A DNA stretch of 64,000 bases from Microbacterium maritypicum (GTDB lineage Bacteria > Actinomycetota > Actinomycetes > Actinomycetales > Microbacteriaceae), in NCBI RefSeq assembly GCF_008868125.1, contig NZ_WAAQ01000001.1, positions 1,612,001 to 1,676,000 on the forward strand. The letters run 5' to 3'. Under the pieces are notes generated by a model. It was not told where the DNA came from, did not search any database, and saw nothing but the letters and a program-made list of their open reading frames with translations. Of this stretch, positions 38,868 through 47,146 are shown one piece after another (within the stretch, counting starts at the first letter, position 1; every line of letters starts with the position of its first letter). The translations under genes were made by a program, and so were the position numbers.

Positions 38868-39866
38868 ATGCCCGAGGGTCATTCCGTCCATCGGATCGCT
38901 CGACAGTTCGACCGCAACTTCGTCGGAAAGACCCTGAGCACATCCAGTCCGCAGGGACGATTCGCCGAGGGCGCCTCCGTTCTCGACGGTCGCGAGGCGG
39001 TCAGCGTGCAGGCCGTCGGCAAGCAGATGTTCCTCGAGACGGAGGGCGACCTGTGGCTCCGGGTGCATCTCGGTCTGTACGGGGCGTGGGATTTCGCGGG
39101 TGAGATCATCGTCGACCCGACCATCGCCTCGGCCAACGGACGGATGGGCCAGACGAATCAGCGGGGGACCGTGCTCGACCAGCCGATCCTCGACGAAGCC
39201 GGCGAGAATTCGCTCGCGTCGATCGGGGCCCCGCGGCGCACCCGAGTGCACGTGCGCATGTCGGAGCAGACGAAGGGGCTGGCCGACGACGGGATGCAGT
39301 GGCCCCCGCCCGTCGTCGGGCAGGTCCGTCTGCGGCTGATGACCGATATCACCGCGGCCGATCTTCGAGGGCCCACCGCCTGTGTGCTGCAGACTCCCGA
39401 GGAGATGCTCGCCACGGTGGCCAAGCTGGGACCGGATCCCCTGGTCGGCGACCCGGTCGAGAACGAGGAGCGATTCGTTCGCGCAGTCAAGAAGAAGTCG
39501 ACGGTCATCGCGCTGCTGCTGATGGACCAGTCGGTCGTGAGCGGGATCGGCAACGTGTATCGGGCAGAGATGCTCTTCCGCCAGCGGTTGAACCCGCACA
39601 CTCCGGGTAGGGACGTGCCGGAAGACGTCGTGCGCGCGCTCTGGGCAGACTGGGTGCGCCTTCTCGCGATCGGTGTCGAGACCGGCCAGATGATGACGAT
39701 GGACGGCCTCACGGGCGACGACTACCGGGCGGCCATGGCCAATCGGGACGACCGGCACTGGGTGTATCACCGTGCGGGACTGCCCTGTCGGATCTGCGGA
39801 ACGGAGATCGCCCTCGAGGAGATCGGTGCGCGCAAGCTCTACTGGTGCCCTCGTTGTCAGGCGTGA
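38868..39866 (+). CDS. DNA glycosylase of the Fpg/Nei family
   Basis: This 332-residue base-excision enzyme removes oxidised bases and cuts at the abasic site. It begins PEGHSVHRIARQFD, with Pro1-Glu2 after Met removal as catalytic residues. It has the H2TH segment (LMDQSVVSGIGNVYRAEML) and ends in a zinc finger, CRICGTEIALEEIGARKLYW plus CPRC. I chose ATG 38868, immediately after rpiB, because the N-terminal Pro must be exposed. Actinobacterial Nei1 is the closest match by memory. Confidence 0.94.
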   Translation: MPEGHSVHRIARQFDRNFVGKTLSTSSPQGRFAEGASVLDGREAVSVQAVGKQMFLETEGDLWLRVHLGLYGAWDFAGEIIVDPTIASANGRMGQTNQRGTVLDQPILDEAGENSLASIGAPRRTRVHVRMSEQTKGLADDGMQWPPPVVGQVRLRLMTDITAADLRGPTACVLQTPEEMLATVAKLGPDPLVGDPVENEERFVRAVKKKSTVIALLLMDQSVVSGIGNVYRAEMLFRQRLNPHTPGRDVPEDVVRALWADWVRLLAIGVETGQMMTMDGLTGDDYRAAMANRDDRHWVYHRAGLPCRICGTEIALEEIGARKLYWCPRCQA

Positions 39867-39892
39867 GCCCGCTCGAGCTCCCTGCACCGCTC

Positions 39893-39898
39893 TAGGCT
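39893..39898 (+). promoter_or_regulatory. -10 element of the PaiB-like gene (leaderless)
   Basis: TAGGCT, then GATCCC, then ATG at 39905. Confidence 0.55.
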
Positions 39899-39904
39899 GA
39901 TCCC

Positions 39905-40549
39905 ATGCGACAGAACCCCAGCTTCACGCTGGCCGATGAGACCGAGATCCGCCGTGTCATCGAGGCGAATCCCTGGGCGACGATCATGAGCGCAGACGAT
40001 GACGGACTCGTCGCCTCGCACTACGCCGTGCTGCTCGACGACGCGTGCGACGACCTCACCGTCGTGGGACACGTCGGGCGCCCGGACGACCTCATCCACG
40101 GGATGGGGCACCGAGAGATGCTCGTGGTGTTCCAGGGCCCGCACGGCTACATCTCGCCCGGCTGGTACGGCGATGTCCCTGCGGTGCCGACCTGGAACTA
40201 CACCGCGGTGCACCTGGCCGGCGTGCCCGAGATCCTGACCGGTGAAGAGAACCTCGTCGTGCTGGATCAGCTCGTGGCACGCTTCGAAGCCCGGATGCCC
40301 GAGCCGCGACGGATGTGGGAACGCCCGAACGACCCGGCCTACATCGAGCGCCTCGCCTCGGGAACCGTGGGCTTCCGGTTGCGGCCGACCCGCGTCGTCG
40401 CCAAGAGGAAGCTCAGCCAGAACAAGCCGCCGGAGACGATCGAGACGGTCATCGCCGCGCTCTCGACCGACGGACCGTATTCGAACCCGGCTCTCGCCGC
40501 GGAGATGCGACGCGCGCAGGATGCGCGCCGAGGAGGACGACAGCAGTGA
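39905..40549 (+). CDS. FMN-binding PaiB-family protein
   Basis: This 214-residue split-barrel protein matches the PaiB/FMN-binding negative transcriptional regulator family: [36 protein letters not shown] and PTWNYTAVHLAGVPEI. In Bacillus, PaiB represses protease and sporulation genes, but most members are uncharacterised flavin-binding proteins and may be oxidoreductases. It overlaps the amidohydrolase by GTGA, so the two are co-expressed. Confidence 0.88.
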   Translation: MRQNPSFTLADETEIRRVIEANPWATIMSADDDGLVASHYAVLLDDACDDLTVVGHVGRPDDLIHGMGHREMLVVFQGPHGYISPGWYGDVPAVPTWNYTAVHLAGVPEILTGEENLVVLDQLVARFEARMPEPRRMWERPNDPAYIERLASGTVGFRLRPTRVVAKRKLSQNKPPETIETVIAALSTDGPYSNPALAAEMRRAQDARRGGRQQ

Positions 40550-42042
40550 CCGAACGTGGAGTGGCGATCGACACGATCACCGGCGTGCGCATCGCCGGCC
40601 CCGGGCGCGAGTTCCTCATGGATGAAGAGCCCGTGGATATCTTCATCGCCGACGGGCGCATCGTCGACATCGCTCCGACGGGTGCTCTGCCGGCACGCGG
40701 CGCGGTCATCGACGCCGACGGTGCGTGGGCCGTTCCCGGGCTCTGGGACAACCACGTCCACACGGTCCAATGGGCGCTGACATCGGAGCGGGCGCCGCTC
40801 GGCGGGGCGGAATCCGCCGCCGGCGCCGCTGCGGCGATGAGGGGCATCGCCCCGCTGCCGGATGGACGACGCGTCGGGACCGGCTTCCGTGATGCGCTCT
40901 GGTCGGATCGTCCCTCCCTCGAGCTCCTGGACGCCGCGACCGGCGATGTTCCGACGTATCTCATCAACGCCGATGTCCACAGCGTCTGGTTGAACAGCAC
41001 GGCTCTCGCGCGCGAAGGTTTCCGCAGCGACGACGGCGTGCTGCGCGAGACCGACGCCTTCGAGATCTCGCGGCGCCTCAACGCCGTCGACTCAGCCCAC
41101 GGCGATCGCGCGATGATGCGTGCAGGCGAACAGGCGGCCGCACGCGGTATCACCGGGCTCGTCGACTTCGACATGGCGTGGAGTGCGGAAGCCTGGCCGC
41201 GACGGGTCCAGGCCGGTTTCTCCTCGCATCGCGTCGAGTTCGCGATGTACCCCTTCGACCTCGAACGGGCGATCAGTGCCGGGCTGCGCACCGGAGAGCT
41301 CCGCGAAGAGGGCGATGTCCCGGCTCCCGCACGAGGGCTCGTGCATGTCGGACCTCTCAAGGTCATCACCGACGGTTCTCTGGGCACACGAACGGCAGCG
41401 TGCTCGCACTCGTATCCGGGCGATCCCGACAACTTCGGGATGCTCACCGTGCCGTCGGACGAGCTCGTCGCACTCCTCACCCGCGCGACCGGTGCGGGGC
41501 TGGGCGTGGCCGTGCACGCGATCGGCGACCGGGCGATCACTTCTGCTCTCGACGCGTTCACCACGACGGGCGCCGTCGGCTCGATCGAGCACGTGCAGCT
41601 CGTGCGGCACACCGATCTCGCCCGTTTCGCCCGTCTGGGCGTGATCGCCAGCGTCCAGCCGCAGCATGCCGTGGACGACCGCGACCTGGTGGATCGTCAC
41701 TGGGCCGAGCAGACCGCCATCGGCTACCCGCTCGCCTCGTTGCGTGACGCCGGTGCGCAGTTGCGCTTCGGGTCGGATGCACCGGTCGCCGAGCTCGACC
41801 CCTGGCACGCCATCTCAGCCGCGGTGTCGCGCACCGACGACGATCGGGCCGCCTGGCATCCGGAGGAGCGGATCACCGTCGACCAGGCGCTCGAGGCGAG
41901 CGTTCGTTCGTCGCTGCGTCCCGGCGAACCCGCCGACATCGTGCTGTGCGCCGCGGATCCTCGAGCGGCGACGGGGGAGGGGCTGCGGTCCATGCCCATC
42001 GTCTCCACCCTTCTCGCGGGGTACGTCACACACGTCCTCTGA
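40546..42042 (+). CDS. Amidohydrolase (YtcJ-like)
   Basis: This 498-residue metal-dependent hydrolase has the HxH motif in GLWDNHVHTVQW, a likely carboxylated lysine in GPLKVITDGSLGTRTAAC, VAVHAIGDRAI and the metal-binding aspartate in FGSDAPVAELDPW. The layout matches YtcJ-type amidohydrolases. The substrate is unknown. GTG 40546 overlaps the PaiB-like stop, with AGGAGGA just upstream. A very strong hairpin follows. Confidence 0.9.
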   Translation: MTERGVAIDTITGVRIAGPGREFLMDEEPVDIFIADGRIVDIAPTGALPARGAVIDADGAWAVPGLWDNHVHTVQWALTSERAPLGGAESAAGAAAAMRGIAPLPDGRRVGTGFRDALWSDRPSLELLDAATGDVPTYLINADVHSVWLNSTALAREGFRSDDGVLRETDAFEISRRLNAVDSAHGDRAMMRAGEQAAARGITGLVDFDMAWSAEAWPRRVQAGFSSHRVEFAMYPFDLERAISAGLRTGELREEGDVPAPARGLVHVGPLKVITDGSLGTRTAACSHSYPGDPDNFGMLTVPSDELVALLTRATGAGLGVAVHAIGDRAITSALDAFTTTGAVGSIEHVQLVRHTDLARFARLGVIASVQPQHAVDDRDLVDRHWAEQTAIGYPLASLRDAGAQLRFGSDAPVAELDPWHAISAAVSRTDDDRAAWHPEERITVDQALEASVRSSLRPGEPADIVLCAADPRAATGEGLRSMPIVSTLLAGYVTHVL

Positions 42043-42057
42043 TCGTTCTTGCAAAGA

Positions 42058-42097
42058 AGAAGGGGCGGTGCTCGGAGGACCGAGCACCGCCCCTTCT
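42058..42097. terminator. Strong bidirectional terminator between the amidohydrolase gene and dps
   Basis: Perfect 18-bp arms (42058-42075 and 42080-42097) enclose an AGGA loop. The hairpin lies between the convergent stop codons at 42042 and 42119. Confidence 0.85.
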
Positions 42098-42118
42098 CAG
42101 GTCAGGCGATATCTGAGA

Positions 42119-42604
42119 TCACGCAGCGATGTGCGAGACGAGGAACCAACGGTCCTTCTCGAGACCGCGCTGGATCTCGATCGCGACGTCCTGGCTGGTG
42201 AGGTCGACCTCGTCGAGGCCTTCGACAGCCGCCTTGACGTCGACCAGGATGGCGTCGATGTCCGAGATGACGGCGCGGATCAGCTCGTCGGACTGGGCGA
42301 AGCCGGCCGCGACCGAGGTGGATCCCGCCTTGTCGGCGACAGCGCTCACGCGCGCGTCGATCGGGAGTCCCAGCGCGACGATCCGCTCAGCGGCCGTGTC
42401 GGCGAAGTCGCCGGCGTGGGCGACGATGGTGTCGAGCAGCTCGTGGACGCCGATGAAGTTCGCCCCACGCACGTGCCAGTGGGCCTGCTTGCCGTTGACG
42501 GTCAGCGCCTGCAGGCCGAGGACGACAGGGGAGAGGAACTGGGCCGCCCCTGCAGCCACGGTCGGGTCGATGGCGGTAGTGGAAACGGTCTGTGCCTTGC
42601 TCAT
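42119..42604 (-). CDS. dps: Dps ferritin-like DNA-protection protein
   Basis: This 161-residue protein forms a shell that oxidises and stores iron and protects DNA from peroxide. The intersubunit ferroxidase site is visible as QAHWHVRGANFIGVHELLD followed by DFADTAAERI. The length is normal. The start has a GGAGGAG site. Upstream on the minus strand, TTGCGG and TAGCGT (42647-42652) could be -35 and -10, and the AGCCTCAG inverted repeat falls between them. Confidence 0.95.
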   Translation of the reverse strand: MSKAQTVSTTAIDPTVAAGAAQFLSPVVLGLQALTVNGKQAHWHVRGANFIGVHELLDTIVAHAGDFADTAAERIVALGLPIDARVSAVADKAGSTSVAAGFAQSDELIRAVISDIDAILVDVKAAVEGLDEVDLTSQDVAIEIQRGLEKDRWFLVSHIAA

Positions 42605-42655
42605 CTTGTGCTCCTCCGGAACGGTTTCTCGTATCTGATGAAGACAACGCTACTC

Positions 42656-42687
42656 AGCCTCAGACATTCCGCAAGCAAGCTGAGGCT
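42656..42687. promoter_or_regulatory. Inverted repeat in the dps promoter
   Basis: AGCCTCAG (42656-42663) and CTGAGGCT (42680-42687) are exact reverse complements, 16 nt apart. They lie over the predicted -35/-10 spacer of dps, so an operator is likely. The regulator is unknown; I see no match to an iron box of DtxR type. Confidence 0.45.
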
Positions 42688-42690
42688 CGG

Positions 42691-42720
42691 CTCACTTCCG
42701 CGTGATTCCGCGGAAGTGAG
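42691..42720. promoter_or_regulatory. Inverted repeat in front of the gamma-carbonic anhydrase promoter
   Basis: Arms CTCACTTCCGCG (42691-42702) and CGCGGAAGTGAG (42709-42720) pair perfectly over 12 bp around a 6-nt loop. The repeat ends 2 bp before the -10 TAGTCT and covers the -35 area. It may be an operator or an insulating hairpin. Confidence 0.5.
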
Positions 42721-42722
42721 GG

Positions 42723-42728
42723 TAGTCT
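42723..42728 (+). promoter_or_regulatory. -10 element of the gamma-carbonic anhydrase gene (leaderless)
   Basis: TAGTCT, then CCCCTC, then ATG at 42735. Confidence 0.6.
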
Positions 42729-42734
42729 CCCCTC

Positions 42735-43271
42735 ATGAGCATCGCGTCCGGAGCCTCTGTCCTCTCCCTGCCGAACAGCACACCGTCGATCGACGCGACG
42801 GCGTTCGTCGCCGACGGTGCGCGCATCGTCGGGGATGTCTCCCTCGGTGCCGGATGCAGCGTCTGGTACAACGCCGTCCTCCGAGGAGATTCCGCGGGGA
42901 TCGTCATCGGACCGGGCTCCAACGTGCAGGACAACGTCTCGGTCCACGTGGACTCGGGCCACCCTGTCGTGATCGGCTCGAAGGTGTCGGTGGGCCACAA
43001 CGCGGTCGTCCACGGCTGCACGATCGGCGACGGCACACTGGTCGGGATGGGATCGGTCATCCTCAGCGGCGCGGTGATCGGTGACGGCTGCCTCATCGCG
43101 GGGGGAGCGGTCGTGCTCGGGGGGACGGAGATCCCTCCCGGTTCTCTCGTCGCGGGCGTCCCCGCGAAGGTGCGACGGGCCCTCACCGACGAGGAACGCG
43201 CGGGGCTCATCGCCAACGCCGACATCTACCTCGGGCACTCGCAGACGCATTCCGCGGCTACGCGGGTGTGA
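42735..43271 (+). CDS. Gamma-carbonic anhydrase family protein
   Basis: This 178-residue left-handed beta-helix protein has hexapeptide repeats (VGDVSLGAGCSVWYNAVLRG, VIGPGSNVQDNVSVHVDSGH) and metal-binding histidines at VSVHVD and VGHNAVVHGC. It belongs to the YrdA/CaiE-type gamma-carbonic anhydrases. Whether it hydrates CO2 or only binds metal is not settled by sequence. It is divergent from dps and has a leaderless promoter. Confidence 0.9.
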   Translation: MSIASGASVLSLPNSTPSIDATAFVADGARIVGDVSLGAGCSVWYNAVLRGDSAGIVIGPGSNVQDNVSVHVDSGHPVVIGSKVSVGHNAVVHGCTIGDGTLVGMGSVILSGAVIGDGCLIAGGAVVLGGTEIPPGSLVAGVPAKVRRALTDEERAGLIANADIYLGHSQTHSAATRV

Positions 43272-43299
43272 GCGCCCGGCCGCTAGGCTGAAAGGGTAC

Positions 43300-43373
43300 G
43301 GGGCGGTGGCCAAGCTGGTTAAGGCAGTGGGCTCATAACCCAACGATCGCGGGTTCAAGTCCCGCCCGCCCTA
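43300..43373 (+). tRNA. tRNA with CAT anticodon (Met likely)
   Basis: The acceptor GGGGCGG pairs with CCGCCCT (G1-U72 wobble), the D stem is GCC with GGC, and the T arm is GCGGG-TTCAAGT-CCCGC. The loop CTCATAA gives anticodon CAT. The anticodon stem has three stacked G-C pairs, an initiator-like trait, while C11-G24 is elongator-like. Ile2 with lysidine is also possible. No CCA is encoded. A TAGGCT hexamer at 43284-43289 is a likely -10. Confidence 0.9.
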
Positions 43374-43454
43374 CTCGAACTCTCGCCGAGCGCCACACCA
43401 CCGCCCGCACTCCCGTGCCGGCACCATGGCTGAAGCCCCGCCCTGAGGAAGACG

Positions 43455-44363
43455 ATGACAGAACACAGCACGGCTCACCCAGCGGGGCTCTTCGGCCACA
43501 TCGGCGGTGTCGAGGTCGCACTCCTGTCCATCACGCAGGCCGGAACATTGGGCGCCCCTGTCGACTATGTCACCGCGCGCCGAGCGGATGTGCCCGCTGG
43601 GACCCCTGAAGTGTCGGTCGACCGTGCGGACTCTGCCGATCTGATCCGGGTGCCTGTCTCTGTGGTGGATCAGCTCGCTCGCTGGTGGTGGACAGTGCGG
43701 CTCGATGGCGGCGAGTACCAGGCGAGTCAGATGCGCGATGGACAGGTGCTCATCGGGACCTCCGACAGTCGTTTCGTCTGGGGCGACGGGTGGGACGGGA
43801 ACGTCCGTGACGGCTGGCAGCGCTGGGTCGATGCGGAAGGGCTCGACGCGACGGCGACGCGCCACCCGCTCCAAGCCGTGGCGTGGAAGGCGATGAATGC
43901 CGCTGAGCTGTGCGACACCATGGAATTCTGGGCGAGCGCGTCCTGGCCGCTGACGCGGGACGACGCGCAGAAGTTGGCCGTCGATCGCTTCGGGTGGACG
44001 ATCGAGGTCGAAGACGGCACCTCTTATCTGATGAACACCGTGTCGGGGTTCACGGTCACCGATGTGATGATGATCGACCACAAGAACGTGATGATGGATC
44101 TGAGTCTCGACGTGTCCGACACGATCCGCGATGTGACGCCGGAATCCACGGCCTTCCTCGGCGACGCCTTCACGCTGATGGTCCGCGAAGGTGAGAGCCG
44201 CTGGGGCACGCCGACGATGACGGACTTCGAGGACACCGTGGCGGCGCACTGGGATGTCGCCGGCGGAGCTCGGATCGAGTTCACCTTCCTGCCCAAGGGG
44301 CTCACGGCGATGTACGAGACGCCTCAGGGCGCCGAGCTCTCACGCAAGAGCGGCAACCGTTGA
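43455..44363 (+). CDS. Hypothetical protein (possible DUF6301-type C-terminal region)
   Basis: This 302-residue protein has no motif that I can tie to a function. The second half (about residues 155-300) reads ASWPLTRDDAQKLAVDRFGW and then several beta-like strands, including VTDVMMIDHKNVMMDLSLDV. It reminds me of the DUF6301 family of actinobacteria, which I hold with low confidence. It is soluble with many Trp residues. A GAGGAAG site precedes the ATG. It lies just after the CAT tRNA in a patch of orphan genes. Confidence 0.7.
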   Translation: MTEHSTAHPAGLFGHIGGVEVALLSITQAGTLGAPVDYVTARRADVPAGTPEVSVDRADSADLIRVPVSVVDQLARWWWTVRLDGGEYQASQMRDGQVLIGTSDSRFVWGDGWDGNVRDGWQRWVDAEGLDATATRHPLQAVAWKAMNAAELCDTMEFWASASWPLTRDDAQKLAVDRFGWTIEVEDGTSYLMNTVSGFTVTDVMMIDHKNVMMDLSLDVSDTIRDVTPESTAFLGDAFTLMVREGESRWGTPTMTDFEDTVAAHWDVAGGARIEFTFLPKGLTAMYETPQGAELSRKSGNR

Positions 44364-44449
44364 TGGCCGACGGCAGTGAGTTCGAGAGCCGCTTGCGCCG
44401 TGCGCTCCGTGAGGTCTGCGATCGGGTCTTCCTCGTCGCTGTGCGCTGA
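44363..44449 (+). CDS. Possible 28-residue peptide coupled to the preceding gene
   Basis: An ATG overlaps the previous stop as TGATG and opens a 28-codon frame (beginning MADGSEFESRLRRALREV) to a TGA at 44447-44449. It could be a short co-translated peptide or the stub of a decayed gene. The helical, charged content does not look like random sequence, but the evidence is thin. Confidence 0.25.
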   Translation: MADGSEFESRLRRALREVCDRVFLVAVR

Positions 44450-44476
44450 GCCAGTACCCGGCCGGAACAGGTGTGG

Positions 44477-45106
44477 TCAGGCGCCTGCCACGCGGGGTGG
44501 GCGCCGCGAGGCGGCCGCGGCGAGAGCCTTCGCGTCGAAGTAGTCTGCCCCGCCGACACGGAAAGGCTGTTCGTCCAACCACACCGCGTCGCCGTCGACC
44601 CGGAGTACACCGACGTACATGATCCGGTCAGCGTCAGATGACCAGATCGAGAGGAGCAGGTCGTCTCCGAGGCTGTCCTGCGCAGCAGCGAAACCCTCGG
44701 TGATCTCGGCAGCGTCGGTGCGCCCGTTCCGGATCGCCTCGAGAAGCGGGAGTATCGGGAACGAGCCGTCGACGCCGTAGATCACCGGATTCGTCAGCAC
44801 ACCACCCCCCTTGACCCGCCATCGGCGAGAGCCGACGAAGATCATCACGACGCTGACGACGAGCAGCACCGGGGGGAGCGCGAACGCGCCGGCGATCGCC
44901 AGGCCGCCCTTCACCCGGCCCCCGAGGAGCTCAACGGTCGCCTCCGCATTGAGGTAGATCACCAGTGACAAGACGACCATGACCACGGCGACGACGGTCC
45001 AGACCGCCCTCTTGCGCGGTGACGACTCCGACGCGAACAGATCAGGGCGCGTGGCGAACCAGGAATACAGATTGCGGTGTGTGGACCTCAACGGGGCGAA
45101 ACTCAT
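44477..45106 (-). CDS. Two-helix membrane protein of unknown function
   Basis: This 209-residue protein has two hydrophobic segments (about residues 34-52 and 67-90) joined by a short loop. A soluble C-terminal domain (GGVLTNPVIYGVDGSFPILP onward) then carries Asp/Glu-rich stretches. An AAGGGA site lies upstream of the ATG. I do not recognise the family. It converges with the 43455 gene and diverges from the small membrane protein at 45323. Confidence 0.8.
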   Translation of the reverse strand: MSFAPLRSTHRNLYSWFATRPDLFASESSPRKRAVWTVVAVVMVVLSLVIYLNAEATVELLGGRVKGGLAIAGAFALPPVLLVVSVVMIFVGSRRWRVKGGGVLTNPVIYGVDGSFPILPLLEAIRNGRTDAAEITEGFAAAQDSLGDDLLLSIWSSDADRIMYVGVLRVDGDAVWLDEQPFRVGGADYFDAKALAAAASRRPPRVAGA

Positions 45107-45195
45107 CTGACCATCCCTTCTCCACTATTCTCGCGTGTCCGACAGGTGGCAGGTCTCGCGATCGTCGTCACGGCATCTGCACGACGGCAGGTCGA

Positions 45196-45226
45196 CCGGT
45201 GGTAGGAGCTTGCCGGAAACCACCGG
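45196..45226. repeat. Inverted repeat in a divergent intergenic region
   Basis: CCGGTGGT (45196-45203) and ACCACCGG (45219-45226) are exact reverse complements separated by 15 nt, in the 216-bp gap between two divergent orphan genes. A regulatory site is possible. I see no other strong signal in the gap. Confidence 0.35.
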
Positions 45227-45322
45227 AACGCGCGGTTCGTCGGCTGTCAAGCCCCTCCCGCCCGGCTGGACACCGCGCCATTGTTCGAAGGTGCGGCACC
45301 GCGCCGCAGAACGGGAGGCACC

Positions 45323-45583
45323 ATGAGCATCGGCAGCGGAATCGCGCTCTTCGTGATCGGGGCGATCCTCGTCTTCGCGATCAATGTCGACGTCGCCTGG
45401 GTCGACCTCGACATGGTCGGCTACATCCTGATGGGCGCAGGAGTGGTCATATTCCTGCTCGGCATCGTCCTGCTGGCGCGTCGTCGTCGGACGGAGACGG
45501 TCTCGCGCACCGTCGTCGACCCCGCGACGGGAGCACCGACGACTCGTCGCTCCGTGAGCTCCACCGGCGACGACGCGGTGTGA
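45323..45583 (+). CDS. Small two-helix membrane protein (DUF6458-like)
   Basis: This 86-residue protein has two membrane helices (SGIALFVIGAILVFAINV and VGYILMGAGVVIFLLGIVLL), then a basic stretch RRRR and a Thr/Ser-rich tail. The layout and opening MSIGSGIALF match the small actinobacterial family DUF6458 as I remember it. GGGAGG lies 4 nt before the ATG at 45323; the longer frame is rejected. Function unknown. Confidence 0.85.
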   Translation: MSIGSGIALFVIGAILVFAINVDVAWVDLDMVGYILMGAGVVIFLLGIVLLARRRRTETVSRTVVDPATGAPTTRRSVSSTGDDAV

Positions 45584-45627
45584 ACCGGTCGGCTGGCGGC
45601 GTCGACCCCGGAGGGTGACGGGCGCCG

Positions 45628-45945
45628 TCAGTCGGCGTGGACGCTCTCGAGGTGTTCCTCGACGAGGGTGATCCCACCGCTGGAGCTCGCGGAGTGCGCG
45701 AGTTCCTCGATCCATCTCCGGCTCAGGTCCGGCGTCTCCGCGTCCTGGAACACGAACCGCAGCGGGATCGAGGGGTGCAGCCACAACGTCGAGCGACCGG
45801 GCGCATCGCCTTCAGGGTGTCGCCACGAGAGCGTGAAGCTCTCGTTGCGGCGGAGCTTCGTGGCGATGACGACCTTCAGGTGCGCAAGCGCGCGATCGTC
45901 GATCTGGATCGGGGTCTTCGCGTCGCCGTAGTAGAGGCTGCCCAT
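45628..45945 (-). CDS. Small Microbacteriaceae protein, family often mislabelled as DNA ligase
   Basis: This 105-residue protein starts MGSLYYGDAKTPIQIDDRAL and has ALAHLKVVIATKLRRNESFTL then LWLHPSIPLRFVFQD. I recall many paralogues of this size in Microbacteriaceae, sometimes labelled ATP-dependent DNA ligase although they lack any ligase motif. Here no Lys-x-Asp-Gly or nucleotide site is present. The function is unknown. The 174 bp to the AraC gene hold no other gene that I can support. Confidence 0.8.
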   Translation of the reverse strand: MGSLYYGDAKTPIQIDDRALAHLKVVIATKLRRNESFTLSWRHPEGDAPGRSTLWLHPSIPLRFVFQDAETPDLSRRWIEELAHSASSSGGITLVEEHLESVHAD

Positions 45946-46119
45946 CAGCAGGGGGACGATTCGACGATGTGCGGGGCACAGACCATGGTTCTCCTCGACG
46001 GCATGCTCGGAGGACCGAGAAGGCGGTCCGGGATATTCGAACTCTAGCCAACAATGTCCCGCGGAGACGGGCGCAGGGTCCGACGCGCCGTCCGATGCGA
46101 ACAGAGTCTTCGTTCCCTG

Positions 46120-47034
46120 TCACGCAGACGGCAGTGAAGGCGCAGCCCCGTAGGCCTCGCGGTAGGCCACGGTGAACCGGGAAGAGTTGCTGAAGCCCCA
46201 TCGCCGAGCGATCTCGCCCACGGAGCGGCCGTCTCCGTCGCGGAGATCCCGATGGGCGCCGTCGAGGCGCGCTCGTCGCAGGGCATCGGCAGGCGTGATG
46301 TCGAGAGCGCGCCGGAATGCGTACTGCAGACCCCGTGTAGAGATGTAGGACGCGGCCGCGACATCGTCGATCGTGATGGCGAGATGGGCGTTCGCATCGA
46401 TGTAGGCGAGTGCTCGACGCACGGACGCAGGCGCGCCGGCGCGCTGTGCCGGACGCTGCAGCGAGTCCGTGAACGTCGTCGGGAACGCCGAGAGGGTCAC
46501 CGTCAAGGCATGACGCTCGAGCTCGGCGATCAGCAGCGGTTCCGTGTCTCCCGCCGCCAAGGACTGGTCGAGGTACGCGAACATGCGCTCCCAGCGCTGG
46601 GCGTCGGCTGCGGAGTGCGGCACGAGCCCGGTGGTGCGCAGCTCTCGGCGATCGTCGCCGGTGATCTGCCGCGCTCGATTCTCTGCCGCCTGATGATCGA
46701 ACACGACGGCTCGAACGCGAGCGGAGCGGTCCCATCTCGCCTCGACTTCGGTGCCATCCGACATCCACACGGATTGCGCATCCAGCGACTCCCGCCCGGA
46801 CCAGACGCGCGCGTCAGGAGCCTCCACACGGCACACCAGGAGCTGCTCCAGCGGCTCGGCTCGCGAATGCACCTGCGCGGCGAGGCGATAGTCGATCAGG
46901 GACGCGGTCTCGAGCTCCTCGGATCGCCAGTCGAATCGGAACCTCCGCGGGTCCGCCTTCTGCAGCGACGAGGAGGGGACGAATTGCTGCCACGTGGACT
47001 CCACCCGCTCCAGATCGGCGGATGTGAACTGCAT
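46120..47034 (-). CDS. AraC-family transcriptional regulator
   Basis: This 304-residue regulator has a C-terminal double helix-turn-helix: ITIDDVAAASYISTRGLQYA, then the signature GEIARRWGFSNSSRFTVAYR. The N-terminal roughly 200 residues form the sensor or dimer domain, with no recognisable ligand motif. An AAGGAG site precedes the ATG at 47034. Its target is unknown. The neighbours at 43455-45945 are candidates only by position. Confidence 0.92.
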   Translation of the reverse strand: MQFTSADLERVESTWQQFVPSSSLQKADPRRFRFDWRSEELETASLIDYRLAAQVHSRAEPLEQLLVCRVEAPDARVWSGRESLDAQSVWMSDGTEVEARWDRSARVRAVVFDHQAAENRARQITGDDRRELRTTGLVPHSAADAQRWERMFAYLDQSLAAGDTEPLLIAELERHALTVTLSAFPTTFTDSLQRPAQRAGAPASVRRALAYIDANAHLAITIDDVAAASYISTRGLQYAFRRALDITPADALRRARLDGAHRDLRDGDGRSVGEIARRWGFSNSSRFTVAYREAYGAAPSLPSA

Positions 47035-47146
47035 GGGTTACTCCTTGTGCTTCGCGCCCAGATCCCACTCGAAAGCGCACCACCCGGAGCGTATCCCACT
47101 GCACCTGAGCCCCGGCCGTAGAGCACTGATGCGCTCGAGGAATCAG

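Noticed and set aside
45628..45945. ATP-dependent DNA ligase label for the 105-residue protein
   Set aside because: The protein lacks a Lys-x-Asp-Gly motif and is far too short for a ligase; such labels look like database carry-over.
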